A stretch of 64,000 nt of DNA, taken from Sipunculus nudus. Its lineage: Eukaryota > Annelida > Sipuncula > Golfingiida > Sipunculidae. How positions within the stretch are numbered: the stretch's first letter is position 1; every line of letters starts with the position of its first letter. This document shows positions 31,895 through 46,600 of the stretch, in pieces. Made by a program: the position numbers and the translations under genes. Where the stretch lies: the NCBI GenBank assembly GCA_026874595.1, contig CM049313.1:46384159-46448158 (forward strand), given 5' to 3'. Below the pieces are notes generated by a model. It was not told the DNA's origin. It saw nothing but the letters and a program-made list of their open reading frames with translations, and made no database searches.

Positions 31895-31975
31895 GGGGTG
31901 TGTTACGGGATGACATAAGCGGACCGGTTCGCCGGACTTAAGCGCCACCGACCTGGGTTCGACTCCCGGATCGGC
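31895..31975 (+). repeat. tRNA-like SINE head, second type
   Basis: CTGGGTTCGACTCCCGG contains a perfect B box (GGTTCGACTCC, 31956-31966). About 41 bases upstream, TAAGCGGACCGG is a degenerate A box. It ends in a run of C at 31985-31999. The sequence differs from the copy at 29925, so these are two SINE types. Confidence 0.5.
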
Positions 31976-32000
31976 TAAGGATTCCCCCCCCCCCCCCCCT

Positions 32001-33840
32001 CATCAATTTGCCTTCGTAACAATATATATAGTTAATCAGAACCACTGGTTACTACATAGATAACAGCTGGTGCAAAAACAACAGACCTGCGGAGCAGCTC
32101 CAGGGGCATTGGATGCTACACTAACAATATAGGTATATCCTAGAAAGTCTCTTGACCAAAACAAGTCGATTCAGCGATACATTTCTATTATCTGACCACA
32201 TGCTTTATGGCACAGCAGGAAATGGGAAGTAATAGTAAGTAATACATATTATTCTTATTTTATTATCATTATTATATTACAGCTCAATATTATATCTATC
32301 ATATTATTATTGCTTTGAGAAGCGGTAGATTTCTATTACTATTATCATATTATTATATTTGTATTATCCCACCTCTTGCGTGCTGAGACTGCTGATAAAA
32401 GCAGTTCATGAACAATGATTAGGTCTTTCAAGTTGTTATCATGCTCCATTTCACATTGTATTTCCCGTGAAAGGCATTTGTGTTTGATTTTAACCAAATA
32501 CTGCATGGTTGATCTTCCATCTGACATTGAGCAAATTCCAGTGAGCGACACTTAGGAAATATGAGATCTGGAACTTTTGTTCATCAATTCATATCAATTC
32601 AATGAAGACTGTAAACTTTATTTCCAATTCAAATCGAATTCATTTCATGTTAACTTTTTTTCAATTCAGAATTGACCCCAGGTCTGCATAATACATACCA
32701 GAGAAACAATGTACTGAAACTTACATACATACCCGTTTCACCGTTCAGGCAATAACTAGGGTTTTTACGCCACAGTTTTGCCTCTTCGGGTAACCCTCTC
32801 TAGGCACTGAGGTCGCCAGAACTGACACGCCAGCTAGCCAGGTCCGGTCCGCCCTCGCCTACAGTGTATACCACCGGGGAATCCCCCAAGTGTCCTGGGA
32901 GCCTGAGCCTCGCAACCTGCCAGTAATGTCCGAGCGCACCGGACTACCCCTGTACTTCCGCAAGTCCTGTCCTGAGCCTTGTCCCTGTCGGCCAGGTACA
33001 ATTTTCGTTCGATCGGAGCCTTCTCGGGAGCCTTCTCTGGTGCTTGTGCTTGTACTGAAACTTTTGTGTGTACATTCAGTGTTAAGACGTATTGATGTGT
33101 ATAAATATTTACAGGGACATTAAATTTAATATCATGCGAGCGGCTCACCGTCAATTAAATACAACAAAATACAATATTGTATTATATTTTTTCATTATTC
33201 TTTGATATAGATATCTGCAAGATACTCTGGGGCCTAAGAAAAATATATTAAAATATACCTAGTAATTTGACTTACGTTTGAGATTTTTAATAATTGTTAC
33301 TTTTATATACAGCTTACATATAGCATCGATGCAATTTAAATAGGTCCCTTTCCATATAATTTCTTGATGATATATATTTCACAGATGCAGTTAACTGAAA
33401 TATTTGACTTTATTGTTTATTGACTCATTTTTGTGATATTGTTTTATATATATTTCTTAAAATATAATAACAGATAAAAATGACAGAATCGTTGTAGCAT
33501 ACATTAAAACAATGAATAATACCATTTAATGGTACCTCGATTTCGCAAGGCTTAAATAGTTTTATATTTTTATAATAACCTTAAAGTATAGAAAAATGTT
33601 AATTTTATTATTCATATAATTTTATAATAGCCTTAAAGTATATAGAACATGTAAATTTAATTTATTTAAATTATTTAAACTGATTTATCTTAGATATGTA
33701 TTGTATACAAAAATAAAATTAATTATAAATTATTTGAAAATATCTCTGTTAAAGCGGCCTTGCGTAGTTGTAATTTCACTTTTATTGTAAATGTTAAATA
33801 GAAAGTGTCATTAGATAATTCAATTTAACACAAAAATCTT
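32001..33840. other. Intergenic region between divergent DMXL and MRPS30
   Basis: AT-rich except for a GC-rich patch at about 32810-33060, which has overlapping open frames on both strands and no recognisable domain. AATTCAAATTC-type low-complexity sequence lies near 32580-32680 and also at 31260-31440. Confidence 0.5.
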
Positions 33841-33922
33841 TTGCGAGTCTCGGCTCGGCATCAGACCAGGCATCCAACATCCGACATCAAGGTTTTAGTC
33901 CGTCTCAGTTGGTCCAGGCAAC
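33841..33922 (+). promoter_or_regulatory. MRPS30: MRPS30 5' UTR / core promoter
   Basis: The composition switches to GC-richer sequence (GCGAGTCTCGGCTCGGCATC) directly before the start codon. No TATA box is seen. The start context CAGGCAACATGG has A at -3 and G at +4, a good Kozak match. Confidence 0.4.
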
Positions 33923-34687
33923 ATGGCTGCGCCCTTGGTGGCAAGACGCTTTGCTGTAGGCAACATGAAACTTGTACGGAGTCTCTTGCGCAGGGCAAAA
34001 CCTGCCATTAGCCTCCGTTACCGAAGTACCGCTCTCTTACAAGATGAATTTGTTGATGTGGCAGAATATCCACCAGTAAAGCCAATGTACCCCCCTGGAC
34101 AGTGGGGTCAAATGAAGCCGGAGAAAGCATGGCAGTGGTATGAAGAGGCTGAGGAGATACTCCAGATCAAAGACCCCCGGTGGCGGCTTGAAAAATACCC
34201 TGGACAAGAGCAGATCTACATGTGGAAGATCAATCACAAAGATGTAAAACCTCGCTCACTTCCACACAAACAAGCAGTGACTAAATCTCATATAGTGGAA
34301 GCACTGCCAGAACATTATTCTCGAGTTGACGTCACATCATTTATTCCCAAATTTTCAACAATGGTAGCTGATGTTATAGCCCAGGAAAATGAACGATTAG
34401 AATACCTAACTTCACATGGTCTTAGTAATCAAAGAAAAGGCAGATCTCGAGAAAAGGGGACTCAAATGATGATACGTCAGATCCTGGCAACGATTCAGTC
34501 AAGTCTGACCCAGGAACTGAACTATTTGTCCAAGGCACAGTTTGACGAAAATGTAGATGTTATTTCATTTTGGTACAGATGTGGTTATGAAGATTACAAG
34601 ATCAAGGGAAAAAGAAAAGACAATCTTGTTTTCCAGTCTCTGGGGAAAGCTAGTTTCCAAGTCAGAACAGATTTGCCACTCCCAGAG
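33923..34687 (+). CDS. MRPS30: MRPS30 exon 1 (255 codons)
   Basis: Starts at the ATG in good context and ends LPLPE at CCCAGAG|GTAATT, phase 0. It carries the presequence, a YPPVKPMYPPG proline motif, KAWQWYEEAEEIL, and a basic stretch NQRKGRSREKG. The frame stays open for 15 codons into the intron. Confidence 0.93.
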
Positions 34688-37600
34688 GTAATTTATATGG
34701 AAGTATCCAGATTGATGTTCAAACAGAACCAGTAAAACATACTGGGTGCTGTACATTTAGCTGCTGAAATGCTGCAGTCAGGATAGCTTCCCTAAGATTA
34801 CCTAACTAGCATATAAGCTACCTTTCATTAGTGGCATGATCTAAAGCAAGGTAACCAGATGGACAACTGCCTCCCAGTGCCTGTGAAGTAACCCTAACAG
34901 ACAGTTACCCTATCATCCCCCCTCCCCCCCCCCCCCCCCCCCCAGTGCACTAATGTTGCCCAATCAGACTGCCACTTCCCAGTGCCCATGACTTATTCTT
35001 ACCAGACTGTGACCTCCGTTTGCCCATGATAGTTACCTTCCTGTCCCCCTAATGTAACCAAACAAGACGCTTACCTCCTTGTACCCATGATTTAACCCCA
35101 CCAAAAAGTCATGTCCCAGTGCCCATGGTGTACCCCAACTGAAGTTACCTCAAGGCTCAAGCTCCCAGTGCCCTTGATGTAACCCAATCGATAGTTACAT
35201 GCTCATGATATCATCCCACCAAACATTTACCTCCCAGTGCCCAATATATAACCCTACCAGACAGTTACCTCCCAGTGCCCATGATATAACCCTACCAGAC
35301 AGTTGCCTCCCAGTGCCAATGATTTAACCCCACCAGACAATACCCTTAATACCCATGATATAACCCTACCAGACAGTTACCTCTCAGCGCCCATGATATA
35401 ACCCTATCAGATAGTTACCTCCCAGTGCCAATGATTTAACCCTTCCAGACAATATCCTTAATACCCATGATTCAACCCTACCAGACAGTTACCTCCCAGC
35501 GCCCATGATATAACCCTACCAGACAGTAACCTCCCAGTGCCAATGATGTAACACCACAAGACAATACCCTTAGTACCCATGATGTAACCCTACCAGACAG
35601 TTACCTCCCAGTACCCATGATATATCCCTACCACACAGTTACCTCTAGTGCCAATGATGTAACACCACAAGGCAATACCCTTAGTACCCATGATATAACC
35701 CTACCAGACAGTAACCTCCCAGTGCCAATGATGTAACACCACAAGACAATACCCTTAGTACCCATGATGTAACCCTACCAGACGGTTACCTCCCAGTACC
35801 CATGATATATCCCTACCAAACAGTTACCTCTAGTGCCAATGATGTAACACCACAAGACAATACCCTTAGTACCCATGATGTAACCCTACCAGACGGTTAC
35901 AACCCAGTACCCATGATATAACCCTACTAGACGGTTACCTCCGAGTGCCCATGATATAACCCTACTAGACAGTTACCTCTAGTGCCAATGATGTAATCCA
36001 ACCAGAAAGTCACCTCCCAGTGCCCATCATGTAACCCTACCAGACAGCTACCTCCCAGTGCCAATGATTTAACCCCACCAGACAATACCCTTAATACCCA
36101 TGATTTAACCTTACCAGACAGTTACCTCTCAGCGCCCATGATATAACCCTATCAGATAGTTACCTCCCAGTGCCAATGATATAACCCTACTAGACAGTTA
36201 CCTCTAGTGCCAATGATGTAATCCAACCAGAAAGTCACCTCCCAGTGCCCATCATGCTACCCTACCAGACAGTTACCTCCCAGTGCCAATGATTTAACCC
36301 CACCAGACAATACCCTTAATACCCATGATTTAACCCTACCAGACAGTTACCTCTCAGCGCCCATGATATAACCCTACCAGACAGTTACCTCCCAGTGCCA
36401 ATGATGTAACACCACAAGACAATACCCTTAGTACCCATGATGTTACCCTACCAGACAGTTACCTCCCAGTACCCATGATATATCCCCACCAAACAGTTAC
36501 CTCTAGTGCCAATGATGTAACACCACAAGACAATACCCTTAGTACCCATGATGTAACCCTACCAGACAGTTACCTCCCAGTGCCCATGATATAACCCTAC
36601 TAGACAGTTACCTCTAGTGCCAATGATGTAATCCAACCAGAAAGTCACCTCCCAGTGCCAATCATGTAACCCTACCAGACAGTTACCTCCCAGTGCCAAT
36701 GATTTAACCCCACCAGACAATACCCTTAATACCCATGATTTAACCCTACCAGACAGTTACCTCTCAGCGCCCATGATATAATCCTATCAGATAGTTACCT
36801 CCCAGTGCCAATGATTTAATAATTCCAGACAATACCCTTAATACCCAAGATTTAACCCTACCAGACAGTTACCTCCCAGCACCCATGATATAACCCTACC
36901 AGACAGTAACCTCCCAGTGTCAATGATGTAACACCACAAGACAATACCCTTAGTACCCATGATGTAACCCTACCAGACAGTTACCTCCCAGCACCCATGA
37001 TATAACCCTACCAGACAGTAACCTCCCAGTGCCAATGATGTAACACCACAAGACAATACCCTTAGTACCCATGATGTAACCCTACCAGACAGTTACCTCC
37101 CAGTGCCCATGATATAACCCTACTAGACAGTTACCTCTAGTGCCAATGATGTAATCCAACCAGAAAGTCACCTCCCAGTGCCAATCATGTAACCCTACCA
37201 GACAGTTACCTCCCAGTGCCAATGATTTAACCCCACCAGACAATACCCTTAATACCCATGATTTAACCCTACCAGACAGTTACCTCTCAGCGCCCATGAT
37301 ATAACCCTATCAGATAGTTACCTCCCAGTGCCAATGATTTAATACTTCCAGACAATACCCTTAATACCCAAGATTTAACCCTACCAGACAGTTACCTCCC
37401 AGCACCCATGATATAACCCTACCAGACAGTAACCTCCCAGTGCCAATGATGTAACACCACAAGACAATACCCTTAGTACCCATGATGTAACCCTACCAGA
37501 CAGTTACCTCCCAGTGCCCATGATATAACCCTACTAGACAGTTACCTCTAGTGCCAATGATGTAATCCAACCAGAAAGTCACCTCCCAGTGCCCATCATG

Positions 37601-40600
37601 TAACCCTACCAGACAGTTACCTCCCAGTGCCAATGATTTAACCCCACCAGACAATACCCTTAATACCCATGATTTAACCCTACTAGACAGTTACCTCTAG
37701 TGCCAATGATGTAATCCAACCAGAAAGTCACCTCCCAGTGCCCATCATGCTACCCTACCAGACAGTTACCTCCCAGTGCCAATGATTTAACCCCACCAGA
37801 CAATACCCTTAATACCCATGATTTAACCCTACCAGACAGTTACCTTTCAGCGCCCATGATATAACCCTATCAGATAGTTACCTTCCAGTGCCAATGATTT
37901 AACCCTTCCAGACAATACCCTTAATACCCATGATTTAACCCTACCAGACAGTTACCTCCCAGCGCCCATGATATAACCCTACCAGACAGTAACCTCCCAG
38001 CGCCAATGATGTAACACCACAAGACAATACCCTTAGTACTCATGACAGTTACCTCCCTGTACCCATGATATAACCCTACTAGACAGTTACCTCCCAGTGC
38101 CAATGATTTAACCCCACAAGACAATACCCTTAGTACCCATGATGTAACCCTACAAGAGGGTTACCTCCCAGTACCCATGATATAACCCTACTAGACAGTT
38201 ACCTCCGAGTGCCAATGATTTAACCCCACAAGACAATACCCTTAGTACCCATGATATAACCCTACTAGACAGTTACCTCCCAGTGCCAATGATTAAACCC
38301 CACAAGACAATACCCTTAGTACCGATGATGTAACCCTACCAGACAGTTACCTCCCAGTACCCATGATATAACCCTACTAGACAGTTACCTCTAGTGCCAA
38401 TGATGTAATCCAACCAGAAAGTCACCTCCCAGTGCCCATCATGTAACCCTACCAGACAGCTACCTCCCAGTGCCCATGATGAAAACCTACCAGACCGCTA
38501 CCTCCCAGTGCCCATGATGTAACCCTACCAGACAGCTACCTCCCAGTGCCCGTGATGAAACCCTACCAGACAGTTACCTCCAAGTGTCCATGGTGAAACC
38601 CCACGATACAGTTACCTCCCAGTTCCCCTGATGTAACCCCACCAGACAGTTACCTCCCAGTGTCCATGGTCTAACCCCACCAAACAGTTGCCTCCCAGTG
38701 CCCATGATACAATCCTACCAGACAGTTACCTCTCAGTCCACCTGATGTAACTGTACCAGACAGTTACCTTCCAGCCCCCAAGATATAACCCCATCCGACG
38801 GTTACCTCCAAGTTCCGCTCATGTAACCCACCAGACAGTTGCCTTCCAGTGTCCATTGTCTCACCCAAGCAAACAGTTGCCTCCCAGTGCCCATGATGTA
38901 ACCCAACTAGACAATTACCTCTCAATCCCCCTGATGTAACTGTACCAGACAGTTACCTTCAAGCCCCCAAAATGTTACCCCATCAGACAGTTACCTCCCA
39001 GTGCCCTTTATGTAACTGTACCAGACTGTTACCTCCTAGTGCCCATGATATTTTTCCTCCAGACAGTTACCCCCCAGTGCCAGTGATATCACCTTACCAG
39101 AAGTGTGTATTGCCTATGAACTGTTATTGATCAGACTCTCTGGACAAGATATTTTTTTCAGTAATATCAACAATTCCCCTCTTTCTTTAATTAATAAATG
39201 GCTTTTAATAAAAAAATATTTTAAGTCTAGTTGCCAGCATTTTAAATGTGGACATCTTTTATGTGAATCAGTCTAAGTTACTGTTGATTTATTCTTTCAG
39301 TTTATTGGTACAGACAATGAGCTGAGCATTGAAGCACCAGTACCTGCTATAGAATATGCACCTACTCAAGTGGGATTTCATTACATGGTTGGTCGACCAA
39401 CCTCACTTGCAGGTAATTTTGTTTCAATCCTTAGTTTCACATAAGTAATTTCACATAGGAACTATTTCTTAATATCGTTTTGTACTAAAAAGCCAGTTGG
39501 GCATTATGTGGAGACATCCCAGTCCATTGAAACCTGTCACAGCAAGAAACAGCACATTTTCAAGATTTAAATGAGGGCTTGGTTTAATTGACTCTGAAAT
39601 AATGTTTGGTCATGCTGACAAATCAGATTTAGTGATGATTGGTCAGTTAATTAATTTAATTGGATTTTTATGTAATAAATCACAAATGATTCTGTATGCT
39701 TATCATGACAAATTACACAAATAATCTGGAAAAAATCTCTTTGACACTGTCAAAAAATAGCAACTAATGTTAAAATGGACAACCTGACCTTTTAGCATAA
39801 CTGCAGAGAGATGTATTGTAACTAGTATTCACTAGTTAGCCACTTGTCAACATTTATTAGACACAAACTATAGCAACATCTGTATGCAGGTGTGATTAAA
39901 GTGTACAAGATTATCAAAATTGTGACTTATTCAGTCTTCACAGACACACTCTAAATTGTGAAATTTGAAAATATGCTGGTGTTGTAAGAATGATTATAGA
40001 TGCCTCTGTTAATTGTTAAAAAAATCTATTGCAAATGATGAAAATCAAGTTCATCTGCATAATGGAGTATGGCACACTTTAACTCTAGAATGGTAATGTA
40101 ATCCGTACTGGAATTTGAATCTGGTACACTCTTGCTTTTGACTGTTTGTAATCTTCCATTTTAGGATACTGGATAGGTGATCCTTGTGAATTCACACAGA
40201 TGGGAGTGTATTGTAATGATTACGACTACAAATGGGCGCTGCAGAATTACGGCAAGAAACATGCAGATGAGAGTGTTGTTGGATGTGGTCTGGTATCATC
40301 TTTCAGCAGTTGTCTAGCTCAGGCCTACAATCAGGGTAAAATCATTTTCATTTACCAGTTTATATAACGGAACATATGACTTTTACATATTTAATCAGCT
40401 GTATCTGTTCAGAGAACATAATACTTTGTAAGACAAAATTGTAGAATTTAAACACAAAATTTGCACTGAATACCTTAAAATTTGAATCATATCAATATAC
40501 ATCTATTTTTCTGTAACATAGACAAACATTGAACTGCAGTGGTCATGTTTTAGAAAAGTATAATTGTGCATATGATCATTTGTTGTCTCATATTTTGTAA

Positions 40601-43600
40601 TTATTCCTTTTTGGGATTGTGATTTTTTATTCATGAGGCATATATCGTCTGTAAATGAATTAACTCTGCTATATTAATATAATATCAATGTAATATGTTT
40701 TTACATCCAGTTGAATTTTTAGCTCAGCTGACTTTAGATCATCATAGCTATAACAATTGTTCCTTTGTTGTTTATAATCTGTCTGTCGAGGGCATGTTTT
40801 GAAACTGTTGGACCTACAAAACTGAAATTTGGCATACAGTTATATGTCCCCGAAATCTCCTACCATACCGAAAATTGGGTCACACCGACTTCATTCTTTT
40901 GAGATATTAAGGAAAAAACCTAAATTTTCCATTGAAAACCTATTTTTACACTTCTAGGCTGCCTGTAGATATTCTTCTATACATTTGCTATGTACATACA
41001 AGAAATTGGATCAGTATTGTGTAATGTCTTGAATGTTTGGACATGAACATAATGCACTTTGTGGTAAATCAGGAAATATATTTCCTCATTTAACATGAGA
41101 ATTGCTGAAGCTAGAGGCTTTTTTCAGGGATATAACCTTATTTAATCAAGATTCAATTGTATACCCAAAATTAGATCTGAATTTTTAGCAAACCTGTGAG
41201 GTTATGCGATGGTGTAGCGTTGTCCGTTGCCCGGCGTCCGGCCTTTGTACGTTAAACCATACTATCTTGACAACAGCAAGAGTTAGCAATACAAAATTTT
41301 ATGCAAAAAATTAGTCATAAAAAAAAAACTCTATCAGATTTTGCTTATTTTTTGGCTAACTGCATTTTCTTAGATTTTATTGGGGAAAAGCTTTAAAAAT
41401 CTTCTTCTCCGAAACTGTTCAACGAAATTGTTTAATATTTCACAAAAAATGATTCCTGGAACAATCTCTCTCACGTTTATCGTATGGTTCTATTTTTGTG
41501 ATTTTTAGCCAAGTTACAGGAAGTTGAACTTAGTCATCTGTCCAAAAAATCATACTAAAATTACAATCTCAGCATCGCCTGGAGCTATCATTACCAAATT
41601 TTTAGCCAATGTTGGTCACATGAGTCATATCTGAAATTGAGATATTGGTGGCGCCACCTGCATCAGCCTTTTTGTAAGGGGATCATCAGTGCCCGTATCA
41701 TACTGACGGCTACAAAAAACTTCTTCTGTGAAACCATAGGGCCAAATTGTTTAATATCGCACAGAAATGATCCAATGGTAGTGCTTTCTGAAGTTTGTTC
41801 AATTGGTCTCAGTTCAGTGACTTTTGGCTGAGTTATGGGAAGCTGAATTTAGTCATATGCCATAACAGCCCAATTTAGCTCAGTGGCTATAAAGATCTTC
41901 TTCTCAAAAACCACTGGGCCAAATTCATAAATCTCACACACTAACTATCCTTAGATGTTGATAATTCAAGTTTGTTCAAATGGTTTTGGTTCAGTGATTC
42001 TTGGCTGAGTTATGAGAAGCTTTATTTAGCCATTTTGCTGTATTTTCCCATATGAGTTATAAACCTGTAAAAAGTTTTTTGACTGAGGCCACTGAGGCTA
42101 ATTTGTTTAATATTTTACAAGAATAATCCCCTGAATAATTCTTATAATAATTGTATTTTATGGTTCCAAGGAATGAATTTTGGCTGAATAATAAAGATTG
42201 AATTGAGTCATTTTACCATATATGTAATCTGTGTGAAGTAGAAACATCTAGCCCGGCACCTGTTTATCAGCATCCATTACATCATGCCTCTGGACATTTA
42301 GATTTTAGGTTATTTATAGTTAATATTGACAAGAATGTTTTTTAAAAGCTTTTAAAAAATGTAGATTTATGATTTTAGTTATTCCTCATGCCAGGCAATG
42401 TTTACAATCATAGGTATACAGCTCTCTGTGGGTATATAAAGACGGCTGTACATGGATTATAAATAATAAGTATCCATACTCAGTTCAAGATTTTGCCATT
42501 TTTTTTTTTAGATGTATCTACCGTATTTATGCGTGTACAGGACGACAAATTTTATCCTAAAAATATTTGGCAAAGAAGGGGGGCCGTCTTATACAAGGGT
42601 ACAAGTTTTTCGGTGTCCTCAGGGCCGCCGAGGATAATTGACGGCAATCAGCATTATTACGTCGGTTGAACTGGACGGCGTGAATATCGGTGACCATGTC
42701 CGTATGGTGGTAATGTACACTCAGTAAAGAACATTACAGTGCTTCGTTTTTGTTTAAATTTATTGTTTATACATCAGATTTACATGCGCACATAGTTAAA
42801 TAATTGATAAGAAAAGGTTTGCCCTTGCCGCATTGACACAGGAATTTTAAACGGAATCAATATATGAAAGCCCTTATGACAGTAGAGCCAGTGATTTCCC
42901 GCGATAGCTGACGGAATCGCGGAACTGACAGACCGAAACGGAATTCCCAATCCTGAAAATATATAAGTTTTAAAGTATATTTTGCCAAACATTTCTTGGC
43001 AAATCACTTTAAACAGATACGCAGTGATATAATTGTCGATGCCGCTATCAGATTGCAGGGCTTACCCATGTACTCAAGATCCGAGAGTACAGCGCTCGCG
43101 CAAGGGATGCTGGGAACTTGCTAATGCCATCCAGTAGCACGTAATATGCATATTAATACAAGGATGATTTTTTCATATGGTGCTGTATTTACCGCGTAAA
43201 ATGTTCACGAGTCCAGTGAATGCGGACGCTGTCAGCTGGCTTGCACATTATCATACATGGAAACTCGCACATGGCACTTCGATTACAAGACAACCAGTAG
43301 CGCGTTATAATTATAATAAGAAGCAGCCTTTCCTCAGATGATGCGAAATTCAATGTTTGTCAAGCTTGTATTATTGGACTACGCCAAGAAATGAATATAT
43401 TATAACGGGTCAACTGAGTTCAAGAAAGGGACCGAGTTTCTGCGGGATATATATGACGAATTTCCTCACAATTTTATAACGAAACCCCGGATTTGGTGCG
43501 TATATCCTCTTAGGAAATGATCTTTTAAATAGTACCCGAATGGAAACCCTAGTTTCTACAAGGTAGCATTGAACTTGCACACAGTTAAATGTCGTAAAAT

Positions 43601-46600
43601 AATGTAGTTCACGAAAGTCCTACTGGGTCATTACCTAATTACGTTTTTCCTTCCTCACTGGTACAGCGGAATAAATTCGAACCTGACCGACGTCGTTTAA
43701 GCAAACGTGATACATTTTGTGGGAAAATTTGGTGACTGTGACATGGTTGTGGACAGGCCAGGAAAATGTAATTTTCGATAGTTAAAGATTAACACAGAAT
43801 AATAAATGAGGTAGCCTAGTTAAGTAGAGCATCATGGAAGCCTTGGTTTCGTGCGCTGTCACTTGTCTACCTTAAGCCACTTATAAACGTGGACGCTGAA
43901 ATGCAATGGGTGTTTGGGGTGATCTCCCTCAAATTATGCAGAAGACTGACATTTCTTTGAAATAAATTTATCTTTTTTAAAGAGGAAGTTTTCAATGCCC
44001 TGTAATGCACATTCTCTTGACATTAATTCTTAGTGGCTGCCATTTCCTGGATAATAATTTATTACCCAAATTTGGGCCCTAAAATTGACCCTTTGATGTC
44101 TCTTATGATATTAATTTGAATTGTTGCATAATACTCATTCTTTGATATGTTTAATTAATTCCATTTTGGTCTGCTCCAAACCTTTCTATATTACTTTTCT
44201 GTTTTCACTTGTAGCATCATAAAAAAAATATACCACTGACCATTTTAAGAATCAAAAATTTCAATCATCAGTGTTAAAGTGATCATTATGCTAACAAAGT
44301 GATCTTCAGTAGCTGGCAGCTCCAACTTAAGATGCTGAAAAATAATTTGAACCAAAATTTGAGGCTCAACATTGGGGGTCGTCTTATACACGCATAAATA
44401 CGGTATATTATAATTTTGCATTCAATATGCATCTGTAGTAATTTTGAGCGAACCTGTGAGCTAATGCGACCGCTGTCTGTATGTTAACCCATACTATTTA
44501 AAAATGACTTGAGCTAGCATCATGAAATTTAATGCAAAAAATTAGCCACCTGAAAAACTCTGCTTTTTCTTAGATTTTATAGAGAAAAAGGTAAAAATCC
44601 TTAAAAAATCTTCTCCGACGAAACGGTAAAGCCAAATTGTTCAATATTTTAAAGAAATAATCTTTTATACCATCTTTTTCAAGTTTTTTTTTTAATGGTT
44701 CAAGTTCGGTGAATTTTGTCTTCTGTCAAAAAAGCATACTAAAATGACAATCTCAGAAACGGCCGGAGCTATCATCACCAAATGTTATGCCAGTGTTGGT
44801 CACAGAGTCATATATGAAATTCAGGTATTGGTGGTACCTGCATTGACCTTTTGTTGTACGGGGGTCATTGGTCATCTGTACATTAACCCATAATTTCTCA
44901 GGAATGGCAGGAGCTGCCATCCCCAGATTTTATGCAATAATCTGTCACATATCAAATGTGGGATTCAGCTTATTTTTATGCCCCCGCCACAAAGTGGCCG
45001 GGGCATATAGTTTTACCCATGTCCGTCATTCCGTCCTTCTGTCCTTCCGTCATTCCGAAATCAAACAGTTGTACGGACTTTTTTTCGCAATGCCTGCAGA
45101 TATTGGCCTGATTTTTGGTGTGTGGGCAGATATAGACCAGTTACAGATTGAGTTCGCGTTTCGTCCTGGTTGACCTACTTTTGACCGTTTTACGGCTCCA
45201 AAACTTAGAAAATTTCATGAAAAATAGAAATTTCATGACAAATACACATGTACGGACTTTTTTTCGCAATGCCTGCAGATATTGGCCTGATTTTTGGTGT
45301 GTAGGCAGATAATGACCAGTTACAGTTTGAGTTCGTGTTTTGTCCTAGTTGATCTACTTTTGACTGTTTTACGGCTCCTAAACTTAGAAAATTTCATGAA
45401 AAATAGAAATTTTCATGCAAAATGTACACATGTACGGACTTTTTTTCGCAATGCCAGCAGAAATTGGCCTGTTTTTTGGTGTGTGGGCAGATATAGACCA
45501 GTTACAGATCGAGTTCGCGTTTCTCCTGGTTGACCTACTTTTGACGTTTTACGGCTCCTGAACATAGAAAATTTCATGAAAAATATGAAATTTCATGACA
45601 AATACACATGTACAGACTTTTTTTCGCAATGCCTGCAGATATTGGCCTGATTTTTGGTGTGTAGGCAGATAATGACCAGTTACAGTTTGAGTTCGTGTTT
45701 CGTCCTAGTTGACCCACTTTTGACTGTTTTATGGCTCCTAAACTTAGAAAATTTCATGAAAAATAGAAATTTCATGACAAATACACATGTACGGACTTTT
45801 TTTCGCAATGCCAGCAGATATTGGCCTGATTTTTGGTGTGTTGGCAGATATAGACCAGTTACAGATCTAGTTCGCGTTTCATCCCGGTTGACTTACTTTT
45901 GACCGTTTTACGGCTCCTGAACATAGAAAATTTCATGAAAAATATGAAATTTCATGACAAATACACATGTACAGACTTTTTTTCGCAATGCCTGCAGATA
46001 TTGGCCTGATTTTTGGTGTGTGGGCAGATATTGACCAGTTACAGATCAAGTTCGTATTTCGTCCCAGTTGACCTACTTTTTATTGTTTTACGGCTCCTGA
46101 ACATAGAAAATTTCATGTTAAATATAAATTTTCATGACAAATACACTTGTACAGACTTTTCTTCGCAGTACCTGCAGATATTGGCCTGATTTTTGGTGTG
46201 TGGGCAGATAATGACCAGTTACAGATTGAGTTCACGTTTTGTCCCAGTTGACCTACTTTTGACCATTTGACGGTGCTCTTACATTGAAAATTTCATAAAA
46301 AAGTGCACATGTATGGACTTTTTTTCGCAGTGCCTGCAGAAATTGGCCTGATTTTTGGTGTGTAGGCAGATAATGACCAGTTACAGATCGAGTACTTGTT
46401 TTGTCCCAGTTGACCTACTTTTGACCATTTGACTGCTCCTGAACATAGAAAGTTTCATGAAAAATAGAAATTTTCATAACAAATGCATATGTACTGACTT
46501 TTTTCCTCAATGCCTGCAGATACCACCCTGATTTTTTAAGTGTGGGCAGATAATGACAGTTACAGATCGAGTTCGCGTTTCGTCCTGGTTGACCTACTTT

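Noticed and set aside
32834-33154. 106- and 77-codon frames on opposite strands in a GC-rich patch
   Set aside because: The frames overlap antisense, proline- and arginine-rich words come from GC content, and there is no homologue or splice evidence.
34688-34735. MRPS30 ending at 34735 as a 270-codon intronless gene
   Set aside because: The last fifteen codons are intron; the GTAATT donor at 34688 joins in phase to exons 2-4, which carry the conserved C-terminal block.
34850-39100. CRISPR-like regular repeats
   Set aside because: Units are contiguous without unique spacers, lie in a eukaryotic intron, and vary continuously; this is a minisatellite.
45294-45902. Similar open frames (MVCRQIMTSYSLSSCFVLVD and relatives)
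   Set aside because: They are successive F4 monomers read in the same frame; no start, stop or codon conservation suggests selection.
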